In this document: piece by piece, positions 17,190 to 25,765 of the stretch
Position numbering within the stretch: the first letter of the stretch is position 1
Layout: every line of letters begins with the position of its first letter
Assembly (NCBI RefSeq): GCF_900090325.1
Contig: NZ_FMHW01000002.1
Span: 7,529,501 to 7,593,500 of the forward strand
Direction: 5' to 3'
Origin: Micromonospora pallida
GTDB lineage: Bacteria; Actinomycetota; Actinomycetes; Mycobacteriales; Micromonosporaceae
DNA: 64,000 bases
Translations under genes and position numbers: made by a program
Notes under the pieces: generated by a model
The model's input: the letters and a program-made list of their open reading frames with translations, nothing else
Told to the model about the DNA's origin: nothing
Database searches by the model: none

Positions 17190-18278
17190 GTGACCTCTGC
17201 CGACCAGGCCACGCCGGGTTCCGGCGCACCCAGTACGGCCGGGCCGCCCGCCGGAGCCGGCCCCGTCCCGGTGGCGGGTGGACCGGGGGAGAGGCCGGCG
17301 GCGGGCGGGGCGGGGCGGTGGCTGCGCGAGCGGGTCGGCTCGGTGGAGGTGCTGGCGGCGGTCCTGGTTCTGCTGGTGCTCTTCCGGGAGCCGATCGGCG
17401 CCGCGATCTCCGCACCGCGCATGCAGACCTGGACCACCGTTTTCGTCTCGGTCATGGTCCAGGCGGTGCCGTTCCTGGTGTTCGGGGTGCTGCTCTCGGC
17501 GGTGATCGCGGTCTTCGTACCGCGTTCGTTCTGGGCCCGGGCGCTGCCCCGACATCCGGCGCTCGCCGTGCCGGTGGCCAGCGCCGCCGGGGTGGTCCTG
17601 CCCGGGTGCGAGTGCGGGTCGGTGCCGATCGCCGGTTCGCTGATCCGCCGGGGGGTCACCCCGGCCGCCGCGCTGGCCTTCCTGCTCGCCGCCCCGGCGA
17701 TCAACCCGATCGTGCTCACCGCCACCGCGGTCGCCTTCCCCGACAACCCGGAGATGGTCCTCGGTCGGGGCCTGGCCAGCCTGGTCGTCGCCATGATCAT
17801 GGGTTGGCTCTGGCTGCGGCTGGGCCGGACCGACTGGATCCGGCTGCCACACCGACCCGACCTGGACGGCCTGGCCCGGGGTGTGGCGTTCTGGTCGGCG
17901 GTACGCCACGACGTGGTGCACGCCGGTGGGTTCCTGGTGCTCGGCGCGATGGCCGCCGCCAGCATCAACGTGCTGGTGCCGGAGCGCTGGTTGCAGACCC
18001 TGGCCGACGACCCGGTGCTCTCGGTGCTGGCCCTGGCGGTGCTGGCCGTGCTGCTGTCCATCTGCTCCGAGGCGGACGCCTTCGTCGCCGCGTCGCTGTC
18101 CCAGTTCTCGCTGACCTCCCGGCTGGTCTTCCTGGTGGTCGGTCCGATGGTGGACCTGAAACTCGTCTCGATGCAGGTCGGGGCCTTCGGCCGGCGGTTC
18201 GCGTTCCGGTTCGCCCCGACCACCTTCGTGGTGGCCGTCCTGGTGGCCGTCGGCGTGGGAACGGTGGTGGTCCGATGA
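17190..18278 (+). CDS. Permease (DUF318/PF03773 family)
   Basis: The product is 362 residues. After a disordered Pro/Gly/Ala-rich N-terminus of about 60 residues there are eight or more hydrophobic segments, with the family motif PGCECGSVP near residue 140 and a related CSEADAF motif near 290. These cysteine-bearing half-repeats resemble ArsP/YraQ-type permeases proposed to move metal or metalloid species. GGAAGGG precedes GTG 17190. It overlaps the next gene by four bases (ATGA), a pair found together in many Gram-positives. Confidence 0.88.
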   Translation: MTSADQATPGSGAPSTAGPPAGAGPVPVAGGPGERPAAGGAGRWLRERVGSVEVLAAVLVLLVLFREPIGAAISAPRMQTWTTVFVSVMVQAVPFLVFGVLLSAVIAVFVPRSFWARALPRHPALAVPVASAAGVVLPGCECGSVPIAGSLIRRGVTPAAALAFLLAAPAINPIVLTATAVAFPDNPEMVLGRGLASLVVAMIMGWLWLRLGRTDWIRLPHRPDLDGLARGVAFWSAVRHDVVHAGGFLVLGAMAAASINVLVPERWLQTLADDPVLSVLALAVLAVLLSICSEADAFVAASLSQFSLTSRLVFLVVGPMVDLKLVSMQVGAFGRRFAFRFAPTTFVVAVLVAVGVGTVVVR

Positions 18279-19039
18279 ACCGGCAGGCCCAGGCGGTCGT
18301 CCTGCTGCTGCTCGGGGGTGCGGTGCTGCGGGCCAGCCTCACCGACCTGCACCTGCGCTACGTCAAGGAGGGCCTGCAACCCTTCCTGGTCGCCGCCGGG
18401 CTGGTGCTGGTGGCCGCCGCCGCGATGACCCTCTGGTATGAACTGCGCCCCGACGCGGCCGACGACCCGGACGACCACGGCAAGGCGCGCGACCACGGGT
18501 ACGACGATGCGCACGACCACGACCACGACGGGGCGCACGGGCACGGGGCGCGGGTCGGGTGGCTGCTCATCCTCCCGGTGCTCGGGCTGCTGCTGGTCGC
18601 CCCGCCGGCCCTCGGCTCGTACGCCGCCGGTCAGGCCGGGACGGTGCTGTCCGAAGAGACGTCCTCGGACTACCCGCCGTTGCCGGCGGGGGATCCGGTC
18701 CGGATCACCGTGCTGGACTACGCCGCTCGGGCGCTGTTCGACCGGGGACACTCCATCGGGGACCGGCGGGTCCAGTTGACCGGGTTCGTCACCACCGGCC
18801 CGGACGGGCAGCCCATCCTGGCCCGCATGATCCTGTCCTGCTGCGCCGCCGACGGCCGCCCGGTGAAGCTCGGTCTCACCGGCGACGTGCCCACCGGTCT
18901 GGCCGACGACAGTTGGGTCGAGGTGACCGGCCGCTACACCGACCGGGTCGGCCGGGACCCGGTCAACGACGCGGAGGTGCCGTACCTGGAGGTGGAGTCC
19001 TGGCGTCCGGTGCCGACCCCGAAGCAGCAGTACGAGTAG
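18275..19039 (+). CDS. TIGR03943 family membrane protein with His/Asp-rich loop
   Basis: The 254 residues comprise two N-terminal hydrophobic segments, a cytoplasmic or exposed loop extremely rich in His and Asp (about residues 65-92, DDAHDHDHDGAHGHG), a third hydrophobic segment, and a soluble C-terminal domain with LSCCAADG. TIGR03943 proteins are partners of the preceding permease. The His-rich loop suggests a divalent metal such as zinc, but the transported species is not established. The ATG overlaps the permease stop. Confidence 0.88.
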   Translation: MNRQAQAVVLLLLGGAVLRASLTDLHLRYVKEGLQPFLVAAGLVLVAAAAMTLWYELRPDAADDPDDHGKARDHGYDDAHDHDHDGAHGHGARVGWLLILPVLGLLLVAPPALGSYAAGQAGTVLSEETSSDYPPLPAGDPVRITVLDYAARALFDRGHSIGDRRVQLTGFVTTGPDGQPILARMILSCCAADGRPVKLGLTGDVPTGLADDSWVEVTGRYTDRVGRDPVNDAEVPYLEVESWRPVPTPKQQYE

Positions 19040-19087
19040 GGCCGCGCCCCCGCGTCCCGGCGGGCATTCCGGGAGCCGTCGCGCCGG

Positions 19088-19093
19088 TAGGCT
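19088..19093 (+). promoter_or_regulatory. Leaderless-type -10 element (TAGGCT)
   Basis: TAGGCT lies seven bases before ATG 19101 with no Shine-Dalgarno sequence between, fitting leaderless transcription of the alpha/beta hydrolase gene. Confidence 0.45.
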
Positions 19094-19100
19094 GCCGGGC

Positions 19101-19930
19101 ATGAGGATCGATGCCCGGGGGTTGACGTTCGACGTGCACGCCGACGGTCCGGCCGACGGTGACCCGGTGCTGCTGCTGCACGGGTTCCCCAGCACAGTGG
19201 CGAGTGGGTCGACCTGCTGCCGGCGCTGCACGCCGCCGGGCTGCGGACGTACGCGCTGGACCAGCGGGGCTACTCACCCGGTGCCCGACCGACCGAGGTG
19301 GAGGCGTACCGGCTGGGTGAGTGCGTGGCCGACGCGGTGGCCGTCCTCGACGCGCTCGGCGTGCCCACCGCGCACGTGGTCGGCCACGACTGGGGGTCGA
19401 TCGTGGCGTGGGCGCTGGCCGCCGGGCACCCGGAGCGGGTGCGTACCCTGACCGCCGTCTCGGTGCCGCACCCGGCCGCCATGACGAACGCCATCGCTCA
19501 GGACCGGCAGCAGAAGGCCCGCTCCTCGTACATGCTGCTGTTCCGCAAGGCGGGCAAGGCCGAGAAGGTGCTGCTCGCGTTGCAGGGGGCCGCCCTGCGC
19601 AAGCTGCTCGGCGGGGTGGGCGACCGGGAGCGCGTCGAGTCGTACGTGCGGCCGATGCGCGAGCCGGGCGCGTTGACCGCGGCGCTGAACTGGTATCGGG
19701 CGATGACCCGACGGGATCTGGTCGGCACCGGTCCGGTGTCGGTGCCGACCACCTACGTCTGGAGCGACCGGGACGTCGCGGTCGGCCGGGTCGCCGCCGA
19801 GGCGTGCGCCGGGTACGTCACCGGGGACTATCGGTTCGTCGAACTCACCGGGGTGAGCCACTGGATTCCGGACGAGGCGCCGGGGGCACTCGCCGAGGCC
19901 GTCCTCGCCCAGGTGGAGGCGGTAAGGTGA
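19101..19930 (+). pseudogene. Alpha/beta hydrolase (epoxide hydrolase-like), frameshifted
   Basis: MRIDARGLTFDVHADGPADGDPVLLLHGFP is encoded from 19101. After the C-run at 19187-19190 the conserved continuation moves to another frame: QHSGEWVDLLPALHAAGLRT, DQRGYSPGARP, then GHDWGSIVAWALA with the Asp nucleophile typical of epoxide hydrolases and haloalkane dehalogenases, and GVSHWIPDEAP with the catalytic His. Adding one C to the CCCC run restores a single frame of about 277 residues. This is either a one-base deletion or a homopolymer sequencing error; if the latter, the gene is intact. Confidence 0.85.
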
Positions 19931-20766
19931 CCGGCCCGATGGATGGTCCAGTGCCCGGCTCGGTGGACGGCCCGGTGATCGGCCCTGCGGACCCCTCAGG
20001 GTGGGACGGGACGGCTGCACCGGTCAGCGCCGAGGGCTACCTGTCGGTGGTGCAGGCGACCATCGCCCGGGTCGCCACCGGCCAGCGTACGGCGGTGGCC
20101 CGCGCGGCCGACCTGGTCGCCGACGCGATCCGTGCCGGCGGGGTGGTCCAGGCGTTCGGCACCGGGCACTCCGAGGCGCTGGCGATGGAGGTCGCCGGTC
20201 GGGCCGGCGGGCTGGTGCCGACCAACCGGATCGCCCTGCGCGACCTGGTGCTGCACGGCGGCGCACCGGTCGACGTCCTCGGCCCCACCCTGGAACGGGA
20301 CCCGGCGGTCGCGCACCGGCTCTGGGCACTGACCCCGGTACGTCCGCCGGACGTCTTCGTGATCGCCTCCAACTCGGGTATCAACGGCGCGGTGGTCGAG
20401 TTCGCCTCGCTGGTCAAGCGGCACGGGCATGGGCTGGTGGCGATCGTCTCGGCGGCGCACTCGGCCCGGGTGCCGTCCCGCCACCCCGACGGGCACCGGC
20501 TCGCCGACTTCGCCGACGTGCTGCTGGACAACGGCGCCCCGTACGGCGACGCCTCCCTGCCACTGCCCACCGGCGGCGCGGTCGGGGCGGTCTCCTCGAT
20601 CACCGCGGCCCTGCTGGCCCAGCAGATCGTGGTGGAGGTGGTGGCCCGGTTGCTCGCGGCGGGGGAGCCGCCCCCGGTCTACCTGTCGGCGAACGTGCCG
20701 GACGGCGACGCGCACAACTCCGAACTGGAGGCCCGGTACGCGGGCCGGCTCCGGCGCGGCACCTGA
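19927..20766 (+). CDS. SIS domain protein (UPF0309-type sugar isomerase-like)
   Basis: The product is 279 residues. The SIS (sugar isomerase) fold is shown by FGTGHSEALAMEVAGRAGGLVP, FVIASNSGINGAVVEFA and a C-terminal NVPDGDAHNSELEARYAGR, the latter typical of the UPF0309 family. It probably binds a phosphosugar, with substrate unknown. I start it at GTG 19927, which overlaps the previous stop (GTGA) and has GGAGGCGGTAAG correctly spaced; the ATG at 19939 is possible. About 30 N-terminal residues are Gly/Pro-rich and unconserved. Confidence 0.85.
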   Translation: MTGPMDGPVPGSVDGPVIGPADPSGWDGTAAPVSAEGYLSVVQATIARVATGQRTAVARAADLVADAIRAGGVVQAFGTGHSEALAMEVAGRAGGLVPTNRIALRDLVLHGGAPVDVLGPTLERDPAVAHRLWALTPVRPPDVFVIASNSGINGAVVEFASLVKRHGHGLVAIVSAAHSARVPSRHPDGHRLADFADVLLDNGAPYGDASLPLPTGGAVGAVSSITAALLAQQIVVEVVARLLAAGEPPPVYLSANVPDGDAHNSELEARYAGRLRRGT

Positions 20767-20902
20767 CCCGGCGGCCCGCTGGCCCGCTGGCCCGCCGGCC
20801 CGCCGCTCGGGCGGTCGGGCGGCCCGGCGGTCGGGCAGCCGGGTGTCGCCCCCTGACCGACACGGATTGCCCAGGGTCGCCCAGGGCCGTCCCTGATCGA
20901 CT

Positions 20903-20960
20903 CGGATTGCGGTAGGTCGGGGTGTCGCGGGCTCCGGAGACCCCGACCTACCGCAATCCG
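20903..20960. repeat. Long inverted repeat, family 2 (copy 2)
   Basis: Perfect 21-bp arms at 20903-20923 and 20940-20960 flank a 16-base loop. The arm contains GATTGCGGTAGGTCGGGGT, matching the core of the palindrome at 8289-8366. The rest of the 20767-21092 spacer holds GGCCCGCTGGCCCGC-type low-complexity repeats and a degenerate half copy (CGGATTGCCCAGGGTCG) near 20863. Confidence 0.88.
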
Positions 20961-21092
20961 GGACGGCCGGCGGCATGACCCCGGCCGGACGCGGGCAGGG
21001 GACGCGTTTCGCGGCGTGGGGCACGGGGCAAACGCTGTGCTGCCGGCGGCGTGGGCGTACCGCCGGTACCTGACCATGACGGAGGTGGCGGT

Positions 21093-21593
21093 TTGTCCAG
21101 GGAGACCGAGAAGCAGCGTTGGCAGCGCAACTTCGCCGACCTGTTGCAGGAGCTTCGGGTTGCCCAGACGGGCGTGCAGATCCTCTTCGCCTTCCTGCTC
21201 ACGCTGCCCTTCAGCGCCGGCTTCACCAAGGTCACCAACTTTCAGAAGGACGCGTACGTCGTCTCGCTGCTCGCCGCCGCCGCCGCGACCGCGATGATCA
21301 TCTCCCCGGTAGCGTTCCACCGGGCGCTGTTCCGCCAGGGCCGTAAGCCGGAGCTGGTCCGCTTTGCCCACCGGATGGCGACCGGCGGACTCGCCTTCAT
21401 GCTCGTCTCGATGGTCAGCGCGGTGTTGCTGATCACCGACTTCATCCTGGACCGGCCGATCGCCCTCCTGCTGAGCACGGTCACCGGCCTGTGGTTCCTG
21501 ACCTTCTGGGTGCTCCTGCCGTTCGTCCGCCGCAACTGGGGTGATGACGACGATGACGAAGACGACGACTCGCCGGTAGGCCAGGGCGACTGA
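21093..21593 (+). CDS. DUF6328-like membrane protein
   Basis: The product is 166 residues, starting with TTG (SRETEKQRWQRNFADLLQEL) because GGAGGT lies six bases before it. Four hydrophobic segments follow the soluble N-terminus; the layout QTGVQILFAFLLTLPF resembles the DUF6328 family. The C-terminus is strongly acidic (DDDDDEDDDSP). Function is unknown. Confidence 0.82.
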   Translation: MSRETEKQRWQRNFADLLQELRVAQTGVQILFAFLLTLPFSAGFTKVTNFQKDAYVVSLLAAAAATAMIISPVAFHRALFRQGRKPELVRFAHRMATGGLAFMLVSMVSAVLLITDFILDRPIALLLSTVTGLWFLTFWVLLPFVRRNWGDDDDDEDDDSPVGQGD

Positions 21594-21814
21594 GGGAACC
21601 TCCCGGTTCCGTCTCGGGTCGGCCCGTGCCGAGTGCGCGCGGCCCGGCCCAGTTCCGCGCCGGACGTACGCGGCCCGGCCGGCTCGGTGCCGGGCGGGTG
21701 CGGCCCGGTCAGGGTCGGGCGTAGGCGACGCTACTCCTGGGTAACAACTGGGGTGGCGTCGTTCCCTGTTGAGCGGGGACCGCGCGCGAACGGAACGAGG
21801 TACGAGGGGGCAGC

Positions 21815-23791
21815 ATGAGCATCACGCGGCACGACCGCCCGGCGTCCGACCCCGACGGGGTGGGCCCGCTGCCGAAGGAGGCGGGGCAGGCCTCGGAGAA
21901 GGAGGCCCGGCAGGTCGCCGAGGCGGCCCGCGAGTCGGCCTGGGACCGGCCGAGCTTCGGCCGGGAATTGTTCCTCGGCCGGCTCCGACTCGACCTGATC
22001 GACCCCTGGCCCCGTACCGATCCGGCTGACGACGCGCGCGCCGAGGAGTTCCTCGGCACGCTGCGGGCCTACCTGAAGTCCGAGGTGGACGCCGCGGCGA
22101 TCGAGCGCGACGCGTCCATTCCGGACGAGGTCTTCCACGGGCTCGCCCGCATCGGCGCCTTCGGGATGAAGATCGACCCGGCGTTCGGCGGCCTCGGGCT
22201 GAGCAACCTGCACTACTGCCGGGCGCTGATGCTGGCCGGCTCGGTCAGCCCGGCGATCGGCGCGCTGCTCAGCGCCCACCAGTCCATCGGTGTGCCGCAG
22301 CCGTTGAAGATGTTCGGCACCGAAGAGCAGAAGCAGCGCTTCCTGCCCCGGCTGGCCGCCGGTGAGGTCTCCGCCTTCCTGCTCACCGAGCCGGACGTCG
22401 GCTCGGACCCGGCCCGGCTGGGCACCACCGCCGAGCCGACCGCCGACGGCACCGGCTACCGGCTCAACGGGGTGAAGCTCTGGGCCACCAACGGCACGAT
22501 CGCCACCCTGCTGGTGGTGATGGCCCGGGTGCCGGGCGGCGAGGGACGGCGCGGTGGCATCACCGCCTTCGTGGTCGACGGCGACGCCGAGGGCATCACC
22601 GTGGAACGGCGCAACGCGTTCGTCGGGCTGCGCGGCCTGGAGAACAGCCTCACCCGCTTCCACGACGTCTTCGTCCCGAAGGAGAACGTGATCGGCGGCG
22701 AGGGCAAGGGACTCCGGATCGCCCTGAGCACGCTGAACACCGGCCGGCTCTCCCTGCCGGCGATGTGCGTCGGCGCCGGCAAGTGGTCGCTGAACGTGGC
22801 CCGGCAGTGGGCCGCCGACCGGGTGCAGTGGGGCCGGCCGGTCGCCGAGCACGAGGCGGTCGCCACCAAGCTCTCCTTCATCGCCGCCACCACGTACGGC
22901 ATGGAGTCCATGCTGGACCTCTCCTGCCTGCTCGCCGACGACGACCGCAACGACATCCGAATCGAGGCGGCCCTGGCCAAGCTCTACGCCAGCGAGATGG
23001 CCTGGCGGATCGCCGACGAACTGGTGCAGATCCGGGGTGGGCGGGGCTACGAGACCGCCGAGTCGCTGGCCGCCCGGGGAGAACGCCCGGCCGCCGTCGA
23101 GCAGGTGCTCCGCGACCTGCGGATCAACCGGATCTTCGAGGGCTCCACCGAGATCATGCACCTGCTGATCGCCCGGGAGGCGGTCGACGCGCACCTCTCG
23201 GTCGCCGGGGACATCATCGACCCGGACGCCGGGCTCGGCCGCAAGGCGCGCGCTGGAGCCCGTGCCGGAGCCTTCTACGCCCGGTGGCTGCCCACCCTCG
23301 TGGTCGGCCGGGGCCAGGCCCCCGGGTCGTACGCCGAGTTCGGCCCGCTCGCCGGCCACCTGCGCCACGTCGAGCGGACCGCCCGCAAGCTGGCCCGCTC
23401 GACGTTCTACGGGATGTCCCGCTGGCAGGGGAAGATGGAGCGCAAGCAGGCGTTCCTCGGCCGGATCGTGGACATCGGGGCGGAGCTGTTCGCCATGTCA
23501 GCGGTCTGCGTCCGCGCGCACGCGGAACGGGACACCCATCCCGAGGGACGCGAACTGGCCGACCTGTTCTGCCGCCAGGCCCGGCTGCGGGTCGAGCAGC
23601 TCCTCACCAACCTCTGGTCGAACACCGACCCGGTCGACGTGGTCGCCGCGCGGCGGATCGTCGCCGGCCGGTACGCCAGTCTCGAGGAGGGTGTGCTCAC
23701 CCCGCCGGATGACCTGCCCTGGGTGGCCCGCTGGGAGCCGGGCCCATCCACCGTGCCGGACGTCCGCCGCCGCATCCCGCCGCCCCGCTGA
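21815..23791 (+). CDS. Acyl-CoA dehydrogenase family protein
   Basis: This 658-residue protein is longer than the 380-residue standard. An N-terminal extension of about 75 residues precedes the ACAD core (FGMKIDPAFGGLGLSN, AFLLTEPDVGSDPA, LWATNGTIA), followed by the flavin and substrate segment RIFEGSTEIMHLLIAREAV and a C-terminal extension of about 180 residues. The extended form is like the actinobacterial FadE or very-long-chain type. It would oxidise an acyl-CoA using FAD, with chain specificity unknown. GAGGGGGCAGC precedes the ATG. It stands alone, with no electron-transfer partner nearby. Confidence 0.92.
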   Translation: MSITRHDRPASDPDGVGPLPKEAGQASEKEARQVAEAARESAWDRPSFGRELFLGRLRLDLIDPWPRTDPADDARAEEFLGTLRAYLKSEVDAAAIERDASIPDEVFHGLARIGAFGMKIDPAFGGLGLSNLHYCRALMLAGSVSPAIGALLSAHQSIGVPQPLKMFGTEEQKQRFLPRLAAGEVSAFLLTEPDVGSDPARLGTTAEPTADGTGYRLNGVKLWATNGTIATLLVVMARVPGGEGRRGGITAFVVDGDAEGITVERRNAFVGLRGLENSLTRFHDVFVPKENVIGGEGKGLRIALSTLNTGRLSLPAMCVGAGKWSLNVARQWAADRVQWGRPVAEHEAVATKLSFIAATTYGMESMLDLSCLLADDDRNDIRIEAALAKLYASEMAWRIADELVQIRGGRGYETAESLAARGERPAAVEQVLRDLRINRIFEGSTEIMHLLIAREAVDAHLSVAGDIIDPDAGLGRKARAGARAGAFYARWLPTLVVGRGQAPGSYAEFGPLAGHLRHVERTARKLARSTFYGMSRWQGKMERKQAFLGRIVDIGAELFAMSAVCVRAHAERDTHPEGRELADLFCRQARLRVEQLLTNLWSNTDPVDVVAARRIVAGRYASLEEGVLTPPDDLPWVARWEPGPSTVPDVRRRIPPPR

Positions 23792-23852
23792 CCGAGCCCC
23801 GGGAGCCGGCCGCCGACCTGCCCTGGTAGCCGGACCGGTCCCGGCCGCGTCG

Positions 23853-23960
23853 GTCTGTCCCGGCCATCGACCCGCGCCGGCTCGGCCGTCGTCCTGCCCG
23901 GCCATCGACCGGCTCGGCCGTCGTCCTGCCCGGCCGTTATCCGGGCCGGCCATCGTCCTG
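23853..23960. repeat. About 32-bp tandem repeat after the acyl-CoA dehydrogenase
   Basis: Units resembling GGCTCGGCCGTCGTCCTGCC followed by CGGCCATCGACC recur three to four times. This is a non-coding minisatellite between convergent genes. Confidence 0.65.
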
Positions 23961-23997
23961 TGCCGGTGTCCACCGTTTCGTCGCGGCGGGCACCCGG

Positions 23998-24165
23998 TCA
24001 GCGGTTGAGCGCCCAGACCAGTACGGCCACCACGATCACTGCGTTCAGCACACCGAGCACGACGTACGCCGAGGCCGGCATTTTCTGGCCCCGTCGGGCG
24101 AGACTCATCAGGTATCCGGCGTAGCCGAGCAGCAGCACGGCCATGACGATCAGGAAGTAGAGCAC
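23998..24165 (-). CDS. Small two-helix membrane protein
   Basis: The product is 55 residues, beginning VLYFLIVMAVLLLGYAGYLM and ending VVAVLVWALNR, with two hydrophobic segments joined by a short basic loop (SLARRGQK). No family is recognised. The GTG at 24163-24165 has no Shine-Dalgarno sequence, but TAAGGT (24172-24177), overlapping the stop of the upstream gene, lies six bases away, consistent with a leaderless transcript. Confidence 0.65.
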   Translation of the reverse strand: MLYFLIVMAVLLLGYAGYLMSLARRGQKMPASAYVVLGVLNAVIVVAVLVWALNR

Positions 24166-24174
24166 CGGTCGACC

Positions 24175-24780
24175 TTAGCGGTCCGTCCGTAGGCCCAGTT
24201 CACGCAGTTCCAGGGCGGCCAGCGCGTCGACGGTGGCCGGGTCGCCGCGCCGCCACGCCTCGGCCACGTCGGGGGCGATCCGGGTGAGCCGGCCCAGCGG
24301 CTGCCCGGCCAGCGCCCGCAGGGCGAGCAGGTCCCGGCCGGCCGGGACGGACCGCAGCGCCGCCGCCGCGCCGGCCCGGCGCATCCAGCGCAACCGAAGC
24401 GGCAGCCAGCCGAACAGGACCAGGCCGAGCGGGAACACCAGCACGGCCACGGCCAGCGCCAGGGCCAGCTGGTCGACCAGTTCCTGCTGGTCCCGGCCAG
24501 CTTCGGCGACCGCCCGGGCGGCCTCGGCGGCCCGCTCGAACGGGGTGGTCAGCTCGTCGCCGACCAGCGGGACCCGGCCGACCTTGCCGCTGGCGTCGGC
24601 CAGGTTGTCGGCCAGGCCACCACCCGCCCCCTCCAGCTTCCGGCCGGGTTCGGCGAGCCGCTGCACCAGGTCGTGCAGCCACATCGCGCCGCGGATCGCG
24701 GCATACACCCAGGCGACGACGAGCAGGTCGGTGACGAGTTGACGGGCGGCGGTGGGAAAACGGTCGGCGTAGATCCTCAC
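24175..24780 (-). CDS. Hypothetical membrane protein
   Basis: The product is 201 residues, with a hydrophobic segment near residues 15-35, an amphipathic middle (LADNLADASGKVGRVPLVGDEL) and a second hydrophobic hairpin at about 105-130, then a soluble arginine-rich C-terminus. The layout resembles an uncharacterised actinobacterial membrane protein of about 200 residues. The GTG start has a weak ribosome-binding site. Confidence 0.75.
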   Translation of the reverse strand: MRIYADRFPTAARQLVTDLLVVAWVYAAIRGAMWLHDLVQRLAEPGRKLEGAGGGLADNLADASGKVGRVPLVGDELTTPFERAAEAARAVAEAGRDQQELVDQLALALAVAVLVFPLGLVLFGWLPLRLRWMRRAGAAAALRSVPAGRDLLALRALAGQPLGRLTRIAPDVAEAWRRGDPATVDALAALELRELGLRTDR

Positions 24781-24901
24781 GCCGCACAGCGTGCCACGGG
24801 GACCGGCCAGTCGCAGACCGCGACGGCCGCCGGCCCAGGGTGCCCCGCTGCGGCCTGCGACGGCGGCCTGCGACGGCGGCCTGCGACGGCGGCCGCGACC
24901 C

Positions 24902-24959
24902 GGCCGGCAGGTCAGTCAGTGGGCGGCGCAGGCCGGCAGGTCGGTCAGTGGGCGGCGCA
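24902..24959. repeat. 29-bp tandem duplication spanning the zur stop codon
   Basis: Two units, 24902-24930 and 24931-24959 (GGCCGGCAGGTCRGTCAGTG then GGCGGCGCA), cover the last codons and stop of zur plus downstream sequence. Just beyond, 24850-24900 repeats a CTGCGACGGCGGC motif three times. Confidence 0.8.
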
Positions 24960-25346
24960 GGCCGGGCAGGTACCGAAGATCTCCAGGGTGTGGCTGACGT
25001 CGGAGTAGCCGTGCTGGGCGGCCACCCGGTCGGCCCAGGTCTCCACCGCCGGACCGGCGACCTCGACGGTACGTCCGCAGGTGCGGCAGACCAGGTGGTG
25101 GTGGTGCCCCTCGCTGCACCGCCGGTAGAGGTGCTCACCGCCGGGCGGGCGCATCACGTCGATCTCGCCCGCGTCGGCCAGCCCCTGCAACGTCCGGTAG
25201 ACGGTGGTAAGGCCGACCCGCTCGCCCCGCTCGCGGAGCATCGCGTGCAGGTCCTGCGCGCTGTGGAAGCCCTCCACCTCGGCGAGCAGCGCGCTGACCG
25301 CCGTACGCTGCCGGGTGTTGCGGACGACCGTACCGGTCTCGCTCAC
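24945..25346 (-). CDS. zur: Fur family transcriptional repressor, zinc-responsive (Zur)
   Basis: The product is 133 residues. The winged helix includes LTTVYRTLQGLADAGEID, and HHHHLVCRTCG with CPAC supplies the two CxxC pairs (Cys87/90, Cys127/130) of the structural zinc site. The position at the end of the znuACB-smtB cluster indicates Zur, not an iron-sensing Fur. It would repress the znu operon when zinc is sufficient. The gap to smtB is 76 bases. GTG start. Confidence 0.92.
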   Translation of the reverse strand: MSETGTVVRNTRQRTAVSALLAEVEGFHSAQDLHAMLRERGERVGLTTVYRTLQGLADAGEIDVMRPPGGEHLYRRCSEGHHHHLVCRTCGRTVEVAGPAVETWADRVAAQHGYSDVSHTLEIFGTCPACAAH

Positions 25347-25422
25347 GCCGTCGCCCCCTCTGCGCCGACGCCGATGCGGGACCGGACCTCGACGGTCCGC
25401 TCGCTCTGGTCGCTCTGGTCGC

Positions 25423-25722
25423 TCAAGACCCCTCCCCGGCGTGGCTGACCGCGTCCGCCACGATGTGCGCGACGTGCTCGTCGACCAGGGTGTAGGCGAT
25501 CTCCCGACCCCGTCGGGAGCCGCGCACCACGCCGGCTCCGCGCAGCACCCGCAGGTGCTGGGAGACCAGCGGTTGCGCCGCGCCGAGCTTCTCTACCAGC
25601 TCGTGGACACAGCGTTCACCCTGGGCGAGCTCGCTGACGATGGCCAGCCGGATCGGCGCGGCCAGGGCGCGTAGCAGGTCTCCCGCACCCTCGTACGCGT
25701 CGTAGCCGTTGCTGCTGGTCAC
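25423..25722 (-). CDS. smtB: ArsR/SmtB family zinc-sensing repressor
   Basis: The product is 99 residues. It has the ArsR winged helix (AAPIRLAIVSELAQGERCVHEL, QPLVSQHLRVLRGAGVV). The last helix reads DEHVAHIVADAVSHAGE, giving Asp81, His83, His94 and Glu97 with exactly the spacing of the SmtB alpha-5 zinc site (D-x-H...H-x-x-E). In M. tuberculosis smtB and zur form one operon, as here. High zinc should release it from DNA and allow zur expression. The GTG start has TACCGT six bases upstream. Confidence 0.92.
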   Translation of the reverse strand: MTSSNGYDAYEGAGDLLRALAAPIRLAIVSELAQGERCVHELVEKLGAAQPLVSQHLRVLRGAGVVRGSRRGREIAYTLVDEHVAHIVADAVSHAGEGS

Positions 25723-25728
25723 TCTGCA

Positions 25729-25734
25729 ACGGTA
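25729..25734 (-). promoter_or_regulatory. Leaderless-type -10 (TACCGT) before smtB
   Basis: On the minus strand TACCGT is followed by TGCAGA and then the GTG start. The spacer between znuB and smtB is only 43 bases, so smtB-zur can be transcribed both from this site and by read-through from znu. Confidence 0.45.
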
Positions 25735-25765
25735 ACCAATGCCGGCGCGCCCGGGGGGACCAGGA

